Source: Pempheris klunzingeri
Lineage: Eukaryota > Chordata > Actinopteri > Acropomatiformes > Pempheridae
Direction: 5' to 3'
NCBI RefSeq assembly: GCF_042242105.1
Contig: NC_092028.1
Location: forward strand, 10,835,338-10,899,337
Length of the DNA stretch: 64,000 nucleotides
Shown: positions 52,755 through 64,000 of the stretch, in pieces
How the letters are laid out: the number at the start of each line of letters is the position of its first letter
Numbering within the stretch: the stretch's first letter is position 1
Position numbers and translations under genes: made by a program
Notes under the pieces: model-generated
Databases searched by the model: none
What the model was told of the DNA's origin: nothing
What the model saw: only the letters and a program-made list of their open reading frames with translations

Positions 52755-54223
52755 TTTAGAAGCCAATACTTTCATCTTTATTAATCTTGTTCTCATTTGT
52801 TTAAATAAATTTTTCCTTTGTAAAATCTCATAACGAAAACACTGAACAGGAGTGTTAAAGCCTGTCTTAATTTAAAACGAATACACAACAACAGAACATT
52901 AAAAACGTACGGTAACTCTTACTCTGCATCTGTAAACAACCCGTCCCACCCCTCCCTCCCATTCCACACAGTTTGATAAGATTTGGCATGTCCATTTTCT
53001 CAACGCATATGCCTTCAGCTCTTTGTGTCATTAAAATGTTCTTTTTTATTATTGCAGGTCAGACAATAAAAAAGACAAGTCTGCTAAAAAAAAACAAAAA
53101 ACAAACAACTTCAAATGAGAGAAAAAAAAAAAAAAGCATTAGTGCCAATATTTCTTAACACACAGTCAGCAGTATACCGAATGCACTCAAAACATTTTTG
53201 TATAGACCTTCTGTATAGTAAGCAGCCTTGCCCACATTATGACAGGCAGTAACATGCACGCACACACATTATCCTCACATTCACACACGCACAACAACTG
53301 TGGTGGTTTAATCCACTTACTTGGTCTCAGTCTCACTCATACTCATGTCCATATAGAGTGTATGACACTGCACACAGCATCAACACATGGAGAAATGCAA
53401 CATAGCCTCAAACTGCCAGCAATTTAACATTTATCACTGCAACAGTAACAAACATGTTCAAGAGAGAATAACAGAGAAAGAGTGCGTGAGATACAACAGT
53501 AGGAGGTCAGCATTTTGAAAACAGAACAATGACATTTTTCAATATTTTCACTGTTCAAAAATTAAAACCATACATACAAACGAAGAAAAAAACTAACTTA
53601 ACATACACAGTAAGATACAGTTCTGTTTTCAATCAGAGCTGTTTGCATGTGTTTGGATTCGGTCTCCATTTTTAAGGGGACGTGAATACAAACTGCACTT
53701 AAACCTCACATCATGTAGTAGTTTTAAGTTCTCTTATAAGATGAAGGTAATGCTGTTTACAGTGCCCATCTGTCTGAAGGCTTGTCTGTATTTGGTGTGT
53801 GCATGTGTATGTAAATCTGTTGAAAAGTCCCCTATTTACTAAGCACATTGCAATCCAGTCAAGTCTTTCAGACCAATCGACTTTTCATTCTTTTTCAGGT
53901 TTCAAGTCTAAGCAGTTGAAATCTTCATCTGTGGAAAAAGGCTGTATACACACCTAACAGTCCCTGCATTTGTTTATATAATAGCTTAAGTCTGGCCACG
54001 AGAATGTGTGTAAGCATGTCTCACATTTCTGCTTTATGTGTGTGCACATTAATATGCATACCATGTCTATGTGTGCACATGTGTGTATATATGTATTACA
54101 TTAATATGCATACCATGTAAGTGTGTGTGTGTGTGTGTGTGTGTGCTATAGTAAGTACATATGTATCCCAGTGTATGTTGTATCAGTGTGTCCAAACCTA
54201 CACGTACAAATGGAGGTGGCTCA
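52755..54223 (-). other. tnrc6b: tnrc6b 3' UTR
   Basis: Non-coding sequence following the tnrc6b TGA on the minus strand, with a canonical AATAAA at 52782-52777 and A-rich runs. A GT/CA microsatellite lies at 54121-54146 close to the stop codon. Mammalian TNRC6B has a much longer 3' UTR, so the transcript could extend further left; no second convincing signal was located. Confidence 0.5.
54121..54146. repeat. (GT)n microsatellite in tnrc6b 3' UTR
   Basis: A pure GT run of about 12-13 units, about 80 bp downstream of the tnrc6b stop codon on the gene strand. Confidence 0.9.
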
Positions 54224-56542
54224 TCATATAGAATCAGCTCCTCCCCCCAGCAGGTCACCGGGCAACAATGCAGCAGGGCTGTCCATTTGGTGCCTTTCCT
54301 CCATTTGCGGTGCCCCCCACAGGCTGCTGCTGGGGTATCCCGCAGTCATACCCCCCCAGAGCCCAGACCTCCCAGACTCTACTCCCGTGACACCTCCTCC
54401 CTCCCCTGCCCCGTTGGTGCTCCATTGGGAAAATATCCCCAGCCCAGGTCCTTGGGCTGAGGAGGTTTCTGAAGAACTGCCTGTACCATCGAGACTCTGC
54501 CAGGCAGAGCCTGAGGACCTCCCACTACCTAGAGCTGCTCCACTTTCCCCTCCTCCACCTCCATTTCCGTTTCCACCTGAAGTTGTGCCTGCTGCTGCCC
54601 GCTCATTCCCCGGAGAGCTACCTCCACTGCTGGCCACTGCTGTGCCTGTTCCAGATGAACCCTGCGTCCCGCTGGCCGCTGCCCCTCCTGAGCTGGCGCT
54701 TTCTGCCCCTCCAGCCTGGGAATGTGCAAAATAGCGAGCGACTTCTTCCTCACTCACAAACTCCGCCAGGATTGTGGTGTTGCCCAGAACACACCTTGGA
54801 GGAATTTACAAAATAAAGCTTGTTACATCAACAGGAGCATGGTCAATGTTATGTGTATTTGTGTTAGTGAGGTTTACAGGTTAACCTACATGTGCAGTGC
54901 ACCCTGGGCCTTGGCTGCTTCCTGCCGGCTGCTGTAGCGAATCAGAGCACTGCCCTGGGTCAGACCGAGATGGAAGGTCAGCAGGGGGCCATGCTGCATG
55001 CAGATAGTCCTCAGTGTGGAGCCATCAATCTACAGGAAAAAAAGAATAATGGTTAAGTGTAAAAGAATGTGTGTGTTGTGTGTGATGTGACAATGCTACA
55101 GTAATTGTCCCCAATTTGAAGTTATCAATTATAGGGACAGAGAAAGGTCAGGGAATCTAGGAATATTATACAACAATGGTTATGTGTATGAAGAGCAGTG
55201 TAGTAGTAAGTAATATAGTGAGACTGTACACTGAGGCTTTATTGTCCTGTAATTCTATCACACTTACAGTTGGATATACAAGTTGTGCAAGCCTGTGCAG
55301 AGTAAAGCTAATAATATATACATACATATATATCACTAATATCACTTTGTCTAGACTTATAATTGAACATTTTCAATCCTAGACTTTTCCCAGAGCAGTG
55401 TCATGCAAGTGTCATTTGTGCAAACCCTAATTGATTAAATGGCTCATCCAACTTCACAATCCAATTACAGCTGGGTCACGCATCATTCCGTCTGATTTGC
55501 ATAAGACAGAGTGAAGGGGAATACAGATGAATGAGCACAGTGATTTAATGCTTTTGAATTCAAATCCTGACCAATCTGCCGGGGCAGTTGTTTAACTTTA
55601 TAGCCACAAAAAAATCTTCTATGGTGTAGACTTGTAAGGAAATTTTAATTCTACATTGCTTGTGAGGCATACATCTGTTACATGTTTTCCTCCTCCTTCT
55701 ACACTATCTGAACTTTATATGACATTGTTAACAGTGTACATGTCACGTTTGCTACAAGATCCCTGGAAATTGTCAGTTTACTTTATAATTTACTTCAAGA
55801 GTTTCTACCTCCCTCAGCCAGTTCCTCCCTCTTTTTCTCAATACTTACCTGAGGGGTCAGGTTGCTCAGCAGCAACCAGCAGCTGCCTCTGGAGGCAACA
55901 CCATCGCTCCAAGCTGAGCCTGGAAAGAAAAAAGAAAAGGAGCAAAGAGACAAAACAATAAAGAAGACAAGGACACAATAATTAGCTGGAATGTGATAGT
56001 TAATGGCAAATACAAAAACAGTGCTGAGGACCACCTTATTTACATAAAGGCAGAGACTGTGACCTAAGTCATCACATTACTGTCAAATGTCAAGAGGATC
56101 TTCTTCTATAGGGTATACAGTTCGGTTGACAAATAGTTGTACCTGGCCCAAATCTTGACTCTTGATTAATCCCGCCCCCTCCCCAGCTACGGGCCAACCG
56201 CGGGCCTCCGCTGGCCCACGGGGAGGGCGAGGCCTGCTTCTGATTGGTTAAGCCAGGAGGAGGGCGTGGCAGCTGTGAGCTGTTGCGATTGGTCTTCCAC
56301 AACTTGTTTTGTCCGATGGGCTCTGGGGGCCAACTGGGCTTGTACTCCGAGTACTTTCCTGAAGAGGAAATGGGGAGGTGGGAGAAAGGGGGAAAATGAG
56401 TTTTGACAAACAGATCACAGAAATGGGAGTGGAGACACAGTACAGTTTGCTCCTTTGGCACTTTTGTAGAAAAGGCATGCACAAGTAAGTTGCAGAACAA
56501 CAACACAATTATTAAAAAAAGAAATAAACAGGAAAAAACAAT

Positions 56543-56584
<42 letters not shown>

Positions 56585-59500
56585 AAAAAAAAAAAAAGAA
56601 TCAAAACATACCTGTGCTGTGTGCATTGCTGAGGGGGCTGTCTGAGGCACTGTAGGGCCAGGCACCAGGTGAAGGCAGCGAGGTGTTGAGGGAGGGGTTT
56701 GGCCCTAGAAAACATTAAAAAGGTTATCTTCCTGTGATAAACAAGACATCTCAACTTTTTGGGTGGATTCTCAATCCACCAAAAAGGTTGAGAATAATGA
56801 TCTATTATATTCAATTTATTTGAGACCAAACTTGAGCTATTATAAATTTAAATGATTTTTGAGATTCATAACTGATATTTTAAGCACCAATGCAAAAACC
56901 AACATCTATGCTCATCAAAATATTTGGCACATTCAGTCAAATACCTATGTTGTCTCGCAGTAACTGGTGGTCAGAGTCGTTGAGGCTCGGGGGTCCTGGG
57001 GAGCCAAGAACACTACCAGGGGTCATGTAGGGGTCAGACTCTGGGTCTCCACTACTCTGGATGCCCTTCCAGGGCACACCAGGCTGGAACTCTGTCATAG
57101 GAGAATAGATAAAAGATCAATTGATTGAAATTACAAAAGAACATAACCATTTATTTACCATATGTTTATTGCATGGATTATTAATGGACAAATAAAACTA
57201 TAACACTAGGAGCAAATTAGTGTGATTAGTTTGTTCTTTTTTGCTCTATGTTAGTCAGTATGCATGGACACATTAACACTGGACAGGCTGACACCTGCCC
57301 TTCATTTTCTATTGTTGACTCTAACTCTAATTCTAATACAATAATACCACTGAGCGGCTGTGGCTCAGTGGTAGAGTGGGTCGTCCCTCAATCAGAAAGT
57401 CGGGGGTCCAGCTCCTATGGGTCAACATGTCGAAACTTCCAACTTCCTTGGGCAAGACACTGAACCCCAACTTGCTCCTGAAGCGTGGCTTCAGTGTGTG
57501 AATGAGTATGAAAGAATAGTCTCCTCCAAATTAGATCCCTCCTGTATGAATGATGTGTGAATGGGTGAATGAGGATGTCATGTAAAGCGCTTTGAGTAGT
57601 TGAAATAACTAGAAAGGCGCTATACAAATACAGACCATTTACAATGGCTCTTTTGTAGCATATAGGAGAAAAAGCAATACACACCTGGGGGCCAGCTGGA
57701 TGTGGCAGGTTTGTTCCCCATTTTACTCCCAGGGGTCCGGTGCCAGTTGTCTGCAGAGCCTTGAGGAGGAATCCCCAAACCATCACCACCCAGCATTTCA
57801 TACTGAGAGTAAGGGGAACCTCCTCTCACCTTTATAGCACTGGGTAACGGGCCTTGGGAACAAGACACAAAAGTGAAATGAGGTCAGACAGATTTACATG
57901 AATATGTCTCAAAACACTTGATTTGCAATGACTCATTCAGATATACTGTAAATGGGGGTGATTACCGACGTAAGCAAGACCAGACTGACAGCGTGGGAGG
58001 TGTAATTTCCCAAAGAGTGAATTTTACCTTTGTGATAATGATGTTGCAGACCATCTGTTAACCTACCATTCTTGTGATGGGTTGTGTCAGGGGGGGATGG
58101 AGCTGGGGAGTGTCCCTCCATCATCCATTTGAAGCGGGATTGCTGTCCTCCTGTGTCCTTCATCCCTCCCATCATGGGACTGAGCTCCAGTCCTGACAGG
58201 TTACCACCAGGGGCAAGCCCTGACAAGTAGAAAAACACAAACATGAATGGGCACATAACATTCTACTAATGTTCAGTTCAATACTGCCTTTGTCTAAGCT
58301 GGTGAGTGTATTTTTCCATTTCAAGTTTGTATTCAGTATGGCTTGGTGAATTCGGGATTTCACCAAGTACTAAATGCTAGGGGTCGTTGGAGCTACAAAA
58401 GTAGCATGCCTGTGTTTATACAAATTAGATAGATATAACTGGATGGTTCTTATTGGCTCACCTGTTAAACAGAGACACCAGTTACAGGATACTGAGATAA
58501 TATTACGGGTGGGCAGGGCTGGATGTTATTACACAAACAGGTTTGATCCAAAATGTCAGTCTCTGTTGATTTACTGACTTTATGCACTTTAAGATGGCAT
58601 TCTACAGTGTTACTTTAGCAGCCTAACAAACTACAAGCAAAGGTGAAACTTCAGACCTTATACCAGTTTTATCTATAGTCACATACAGCTGACTGCATCA
58701 TATTTAACCAGGAGAGTCTAACTGACAAACGTTTTGCCTCTTGGACTCACCAGAGTACATCCCTTGTGTTTTGGCATGAAGGTCTGATAAGGTCCCCCCC
58801 ATTCCAGGATGTGGAAGGGGGTCTACCATGGGCTGTTTGGATAGGCCTCCTCCCAGGTGAGAAGGGGACAGTTTGGAGCTCCCTCCTCCTGCTGCTGCTC
58901 CACCAACTCCACCCTGCTGATGCTGTCTCTGTTGCTGCAGAATAGCCATAATCCTTGCCAGCTGAGATGGACAAGATTGAAGAAAATAATCACTATCAGA
59001 ATAACTGCAAAGTAAAGTGAATGGTCTCATGTTGTGTTTGTGAATTAACACCTTATTTACCAACATTTAGAATTTTGGGGGTTCTGGTTTACATGATTGA
59101 GGGCTACATAGCAGTCACATTAGTGTTGTATCAGAGGGTTTAAGTAATCTAATCATAGAATATGTAAGGTCTTTGTATTGTGTGTGTAGCTTTATTAAAC
59201 CTTTATTAAACAAAAACAAACAAACACCTAAACCACTTCTCATTTATTACCGTTTCTAGCGTGATCAAGACAGTGTTTTTTCAGCTGAGAAAAACAATAG
59301 CGATGGCTGTCCTGATGTCATTGCATGGTATGGTATTGAACATGATCATGCTTACCTGCTGTGGGTCTGGCTGTTGCCTGAGAGGCTGAGGCTGAGGAAA
59401 CTTCCTCTGATTCTGCAGAAGCTGTTGCTGTTGCTGCTGCTGCTGCAGCAGGAGTTGACAAGCCTGTGAGTTGATAGACAGAAATGGGTTAGGGTTACAG

Positions 59501-62500
59501 ATGGACATAAACAAAGAATACATAGGCTAATGCTCCATTAGGAGGTGAATTTATTACAATTCAGCATGTATTTTAAAATATTCCAATACAAAGTTACACA
59601 ACTGCAGGCTGTTGTATTAAAACAGACAACAATGAAATATTTATTTTGGTGTGATGAACCAACTCGTCAATCAACATACCAGATGGAACTGCTGCATGTG
59701 TGGGTAAATGTTGCTGAGCATTGCAAGCTGCTGTGGGGAAATCTGAGGAGGGAACACTCCTCCACCAACACCACCAACCCCTCCAACACTTCCGACGCTA
59801 CCAACACCTCCTACTCCTCCCACCACTCCACCCACACTTCCTCCAGGAGAGGGCATCTGCTTCAGCATAGGACCCGGCACCTACACATCACAGGAATTTT
59901 GTTATATATGGCTGATACAGACATGCGCTGGAGTAATATTAGAGGACACACTGTTAAAACAGCTCCCTTCATTCCGAATTCATGAATAACTATATTTGTC
60001 TTTCAACTTATTTAATACTGTGGGCTCTGTTGTGTAATGTGGGACTTATGTCCCTTTACAGGTTTAACAGAACGGTACACAATGCAATTTTGGGTGGCCC
60101 GTTCTTACAAAATGGCATCTCATGAATTTAAGAGGCCTCAAGATGCAACAAGTGGGGAATGCATTACTGTCAAAGCCCAGATGAATTAGACAAGTAACAA
60201 TTTAACAAAATGTCTGATAAAAAGAGATGAAATTGAGGAATGTTAAATAAGAACAAAACAAGTATCTAGTATTGTAGTTAATATATAGGACATAAGAATT
60301 GAATACGATGAAGCACATTATTTCATAATGTCCAATGGCCTCTTAAAAGCTGCCCTCTAGCCTAGAAGCCACATAGCCACTGTTGTGTCATTTATTGCCA
60401 GGGCACAAGGTGATCAGACAATGAATAATTCTGTAAATCAACAGCTAGAAAACCCTACGAACAATGTGTTTGAGTTTACAGACAGGAATAACTTATCACT
60501 GTTGGTTTAGCTTATCAGTTTGCCTGCAACTATTCATGACATGCAGTGTCAGCATTATAGGTAATATTCAATTAGCACTGAAAATCATGTAAGAAACCAA
60601 AACTTTTGTTTGTGTCAAGTCAACATTGGCAAGACTCAATTCAATCTCTCCGATATACAGCATATAACAGGTCATCATAACTAATAACATCAGAGACAGA
60701 AGACAGCAAACCTGAGCAGACAGGAACTGATGAGGCACTTGAGCACGTAACCCCTGGGAGGGGTTCATTGGATGCATGCCAGGCTGGTGCATCCCTCGAG
60801 GTTGAGGCATCCCGCCGCCACTGCCAACAAACACTCCATGACCACCCATCTGGAGTACAATGGAAACCATGCAAAAATAGATATGTATTTATTGTGAGGT
60901 TTTTCTGGATATTAGTGTGATTATCTTTAAGTGTTCAGCTTACACTTAGTGTAAGTGTAGACTTTAGAATTTAACACACAGATATTGTTGAAACAGTACA
61001 AAATAGCTAGATTCAAATATGGAATTTCTGTAAAGTGACTTAATACTAGTTAGCACTACAGACATGTACCTTTTCACCATAGGGTCCCATGTCAACAGGA
61101 CCCATGTCTTTGGAACTAGGCATGCGGTAACCTCCTCCACCTCTTCCTCCCCTCCGCATCTCTCCATTATAGTCAGTTAGTCCTCTCTTGTCTCCCTCCA
61201 TCTTTTTATCAACACTTGGGTCATCACCCTATGAAACAACAAAGTCATTTAGTTACCTCAGACTCATTCAAAAGCCTAAATGATAATCCATCATAATAAC
61301 ATTATCAATATGGGCGACTCTATGAGAGATAAGACATAAAATAAAACATTAATAACACATCGCAACTTGCTAGCTAGTAATGTAATAGCTAGAAATGTCA
61401 AGATTATTTTTTGTGAATTAAAATCTTACCAGAAGACCCATGTTTGAAAATTGGCGTGACACCGGGTTCATCCAGCTGTCCCCTCCTCCACTCTAGGAAA
61501 TAAATTTAAATATTACTATTTAAATATTACTCAAAAACAGGGAGTAAAAAATGCAAATATGATTAATCAATATAGAGATGTTACTAAACAAAATGAGAAC
61601 TGCTATGTCTTCATACAGTGAGAAGCCATGTGAACTTGTGGGTGTACTCTAGGTACCTTTTCCCCTACCTTGATGTTGCCTCTCTTTCCTCCATGAGTCT
61701 GACCCCAGCCTCCAGAGTTGAAGGAGGTGCTGCTTCCCTGGGAGCCAGTGCTGTTCCATACGCCTCCTCCAGCATCATCCTCCTCGTCCCAGCTGGGGTG
61801 ACGGGAGGCTGCTACAGAGCCCTCTCCCTTCCCAACCCAGGTTTCCATTGACTTGGAGCCTGCAGCAAAATCAAAGCAGTTTGTGATATTGTTGACAGTT
61901 GTTTCTCTATATTTCTTCTGTTTGAAACATGTGGGTTGAAAAATGCTGAACCATATTCAAACTGGCATGTGTGTCAGGTTGCTTGATTTGAGAGAATAGT
62001 GTCCAAAAATGACAGCAAGCATCAACAACTCAGAACTCGGCTATTATATTTTGAATGACACACACATATTTCTATTTCTTACCAGGTTTTCCAGGGTTGG
62101 CAGAAGGATTCCCCCAGCCAGAAGCTTTGCAAGGTTCATCTGGATCACCCCAACCCGTTGCTGCTTCTGATGTCTGTCCCCAAGCTGCCGTACCATTGTC
62201 TACAGATTGAGTACCTCCTCCCCACATACCTGTACCTGGAGATTGATGAAATTGAACAGCACCCTTTAGAATTTGTTTAAAAGTTAAATGTGTGAATCTC
62301 ATGACAAGAGGTCGTAGTCAAGGAGGCTGACATATATTGACACATATTGTGGTCTTATGCTGCAGTTATTCCTGATATTTGGAGTCAATGATATGGGAAA
62401 TATAAAGTTGATTGCAATATCACTATTCATATAAACTGGTGGTTGGATAAAGAAACTATAAACTCTTCGTCATAGTAAAACTTCTGCTTACCAACTGCTG

Positions 62501-64000
62501 CATTGCCAGGATTTGTGTCCCTGCTGTGCTGCATCCCCTGCTGCCTTCTAGGGGGCTGTTGCTGCATGGGTGGTGGTGGTGGGGCCTGTGGACCGTGGCT
62601 TTGTTCAGGCGTAGCGCTGTTTTTGTCCCACAAATTCACATTCTTGCTGTTGTAGCACGTTGGGTCTCCCCATGCTGAAGTGCCGTCATCAATTTCCATT
62701 TTACGACTGATGGACTGAGGGGAGGGTTCCTCCCAGCCACTGGGTTCCAGGGAATCACCCCCACCCCCAGAGATTTGAGGGATCGGGCCAGAGGTCCAGC
62801 CCGAACTTTGGTTCTGATTCTTGGATGGTGGACCCCCACCTCCAACATTGGACCGGCTGTTCCACCCTCCTTGCATGGGACCTCCTTGTGGCTGCTGGCC
62901 CTGTGATTGGTGCTGCTGTTGATTTGGGGCTTTCATTGGTGCCACTTGGCTGTTTGGTATCTGTGCTGCTGTTGTGTGAGGCTTAGTACTCCCCCAATCC
63001 TGGTGGGATTTGCCTCCACTGACATCCCCCCCTCCCCATCCTCCTCTCTGAGATCCCCCTTCATCCAAATTACCCCAGGAGGATCCCTCATCAGAGTTAC
63101 TGCCACCTCTGCTTCGCCCATCTCCACATCCACCTCCAGGTATAGAGTCTCTCTGCCCCCAGTCTCCTCCCCCTCCACACTGTCCTCCCCAACCACCTGC
63201 ATCCCCTCTTCCTGTCCCCTTCCATCCTCCTGTAGCTTTATCCTCTGGACCATCTGACCACCCACTACCCTGTTCTCCAAATTCTCTCCATTTCCCTGCT
63301 CTACCTCTGTGATCCCCCCATTGTTGTTCTTCAGTCCCCCATCCTTTACCCTGATTTTCTGGTGGAGGATCACCCCAGCCTCCAACTCCCCTTCCCTGCT
63401 TGCCTTCCATATCTTCTTCTGGCGTTCCTGGCTTCCTTATAGTGCTTCCAGGCAAGTGAGAAACACCAGTGGACTGTGTAGCACCACCATCCCAGCCATC
63501 CCTCACTGCAGCAGGGCCAGAGTTCAGGCTGGTGGTGTGACTGCCAGCAGATAGATCATTAGTTATTGAACCGGTATTAGACGGGTACCCAGGACCACGA
63601 CCAGTGGTAGTGTTCATGGTTGCTGAGGAGAATGCAGAGGAAGATGAAGTGCTTCTGTCATTTCTGTTTCCTATTCCTCTTTTGGTGTCCAGATCCCAGG
63701 CCACATTCTGTCGAATCTGGGTCTGGCCCCAGCCCGTGTTAGACAGAACCCTGGGGTCTAGGTCAGATCGACTGAGCATGCTGAGTAAGGCCACTTCAGC
63801 ATTGGAAGTCTGGTGGGAACTGTGTGCAGACGAGGCTCCCTCCTGCTTTCCTCCACTATCGCTCTCTCCTCCACCACTTCCAGCTATGGACCCTCCTCCG
63901 CTAGACGATGAGGGTCCTCCACCTCCAGTGCCTCCACCCTGCCCTCTTCCACCCCACTCCCCAACTGCCCCATCCCCACTTTCCATCCCTTTCTGATTGT
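54224..64000 (-). CDS. tnrc6b: Trinucleotide repeat-containing gene 6B protein (GW182 family), 5' partial
   Basis: TNRC6B bridges Argonaute-microRNA complexes to poly(A)-binding protein and the CCR4-NOT deadenylase in the cytoplasm. Seventeen exons: 62492-64000 (open), 62083-62235, 61669-61859, 61430-61492, 61070-61228, 60712-60849, 59680-59880, 59356-59463, 58751-58961, 58067-58219, 57685-57852, 56945-57091, 56612-56704, 56143-56358, 55849-55919, 54890-55029, 54224-54794. About 1430 residues are visible; human has 1833. The open exon has many GW/WG pairs ([20 protein letters not shown]), the Argonaute-binding region. Next come [16 protein letters not shown], a Gln-rich region, and the PAM2-type motif [17 protein letters not shown] split across exons 57685-57852 and 56945-57091. 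The RRM contains [16 protein letters not shown] and [12 protein letters not shown]. The C-terminus ends [18 protein letters not shown]6C has a similar end; the neighbouring 22q13 genes favour TNRC6B. The open exon has no stop before the window edge. Confidence 0.92.
56545..56597. repeat. Compound (CA)n(TA)n(A)n tract in tnrc6b intron
   Basis: CACACACA, then about 14 TA units, then about 18 A. It lies just downstream, on the gene strand, of the donor of exon 56612-56704, so that exon is followed at once by a U-rich and UA-rich intron start. Confidence 0.9.
56750..56792. repeat. Short near-perfect inverted repeat in tnrc6b intron
   Basis: Arms 56750-56769 and 56773-56792 are 20-bp inverted copies with only a small offset in the T/G run, separated by CTC. 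The transcript would form a tight hairpin about 45 nt before the acceptor of exon 56612-56704. It may be a MITE fragment; the family was not recognised. Confidence 0.7.
57345..57642 (+). mobile_element. tRNA-derived SINE
   Basis: The head looks like a tRNA: an A-box-like TGGCTCAGTGG at 57361-57371 and a B-box-like GGTCCAGCTCC at 57405-57415 are in the right order and spacing for an internal RNA polymerase III promoter. The body contains CTTGGGCAAGACACTGAACC and the tail AAGCGCTTTGAGTAGTTG followed by AAAGGCGCTATACAAATAC. I recognise this tail as a common teleost SINE. It lies in the tnrc6b intron that splits the PAM2 motif and has no open frame of its own. Confidence 0.8.

Noticed and set aside
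54123-54734. A 203-codon proline-rich plus-strand open frame
   Set aside because: It is antisense to the last tnrc6b exon, whose Gly/Ser codons read as Pro-rich on the other strand.
57361-57430. Possible tRNA gene
   Set aside because: The A and B boxes are present but the body lacks a full cloverleaf and continues into a SINE tail, so it is the head of a SINE.
58005-58066. An extra exon just downstream of tnrc6b exon 58067-58219, suggested by AACAG and AAAG|GTAAAA
   Set aside because: The intron between would be only about a dozen bases, and extension of the exon meets an immediate stop.
54224-64000. Calling the GW182 protein TNRC6C
   Set aside because: The C-terminal end is similar, but the linker motifs and the 22q13 neighbours match TNRC6B.

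Overview
The window is vertebrate nuclear DNA, most likely from a percomorph-type teleost. The genes are split into many short coding exons with GT-AG introns, and the gene set is that of human chromosome 22q13.1. The non-coding DNA carries a Tc1-type transposon relic, a tRNA-headed SINE, long CA microsatellites and a dispersed repeat of a kind I associate with spiny-rayed fish. I see no bacterial, viral or organellar genes and no CRISPR array. Gene identities rest on exon-by-exon translation in consistent splice phase and on my knowledge of the human proteins; no database search was run.

Layout from left to right: polr2f (minus, last coding exon outside the window), micall1 (minus, complete), gga1 (plus, complete), ddx17 (minus, complete), tmem184b (minus, complete), csnk1e (minus, complete), tnrc6b (minus, 5' part outside the window). 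Only gga1 is on the plus strand. It shares a 1.6 kb divergent upstream region with micall1 and runs tail-to-tail into ddx17. The minus-strand genes csnk1e and tmem184b are very close: the csnk1e poly(A) signal lies roughly 200 bp from the probable tmem184b first exon.

The genes do not form one pathway. Two act in membrane trafficking: micall1 on recycling endosomes through EHD and Rab proteins, and gga1 at the trans-Golgi network with clathrin. Three act in gene expression: polr2f in nuclear RNA polymerases, ddx17 as an RNA helicase, and tnrc6b as the Argonaute partner in microRNA silencing. csnk1e is a clock and Wnt kinase, and tmem184b is a seven-pass membrane protein. All are housekeeping or broadly expressed genes that stayed together from the ancestral vertebrate linkage group.

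I did not find a new multi-gene system. The most useful observations are smaller: a candidate frame-breaking poison exon in the 3 kb ddx17 intron, a probable 27-nt in-frame microexon in tmem184b, a GC-AG intron in micall1, a (TG)14 tract beside a csnk1e splice acceptor, an internally deleted Tc1 element with its terminal repeats and TA duplication still visible, and a GTTAGC/GCTAAC-rich word cluster in the first introns of five genes.
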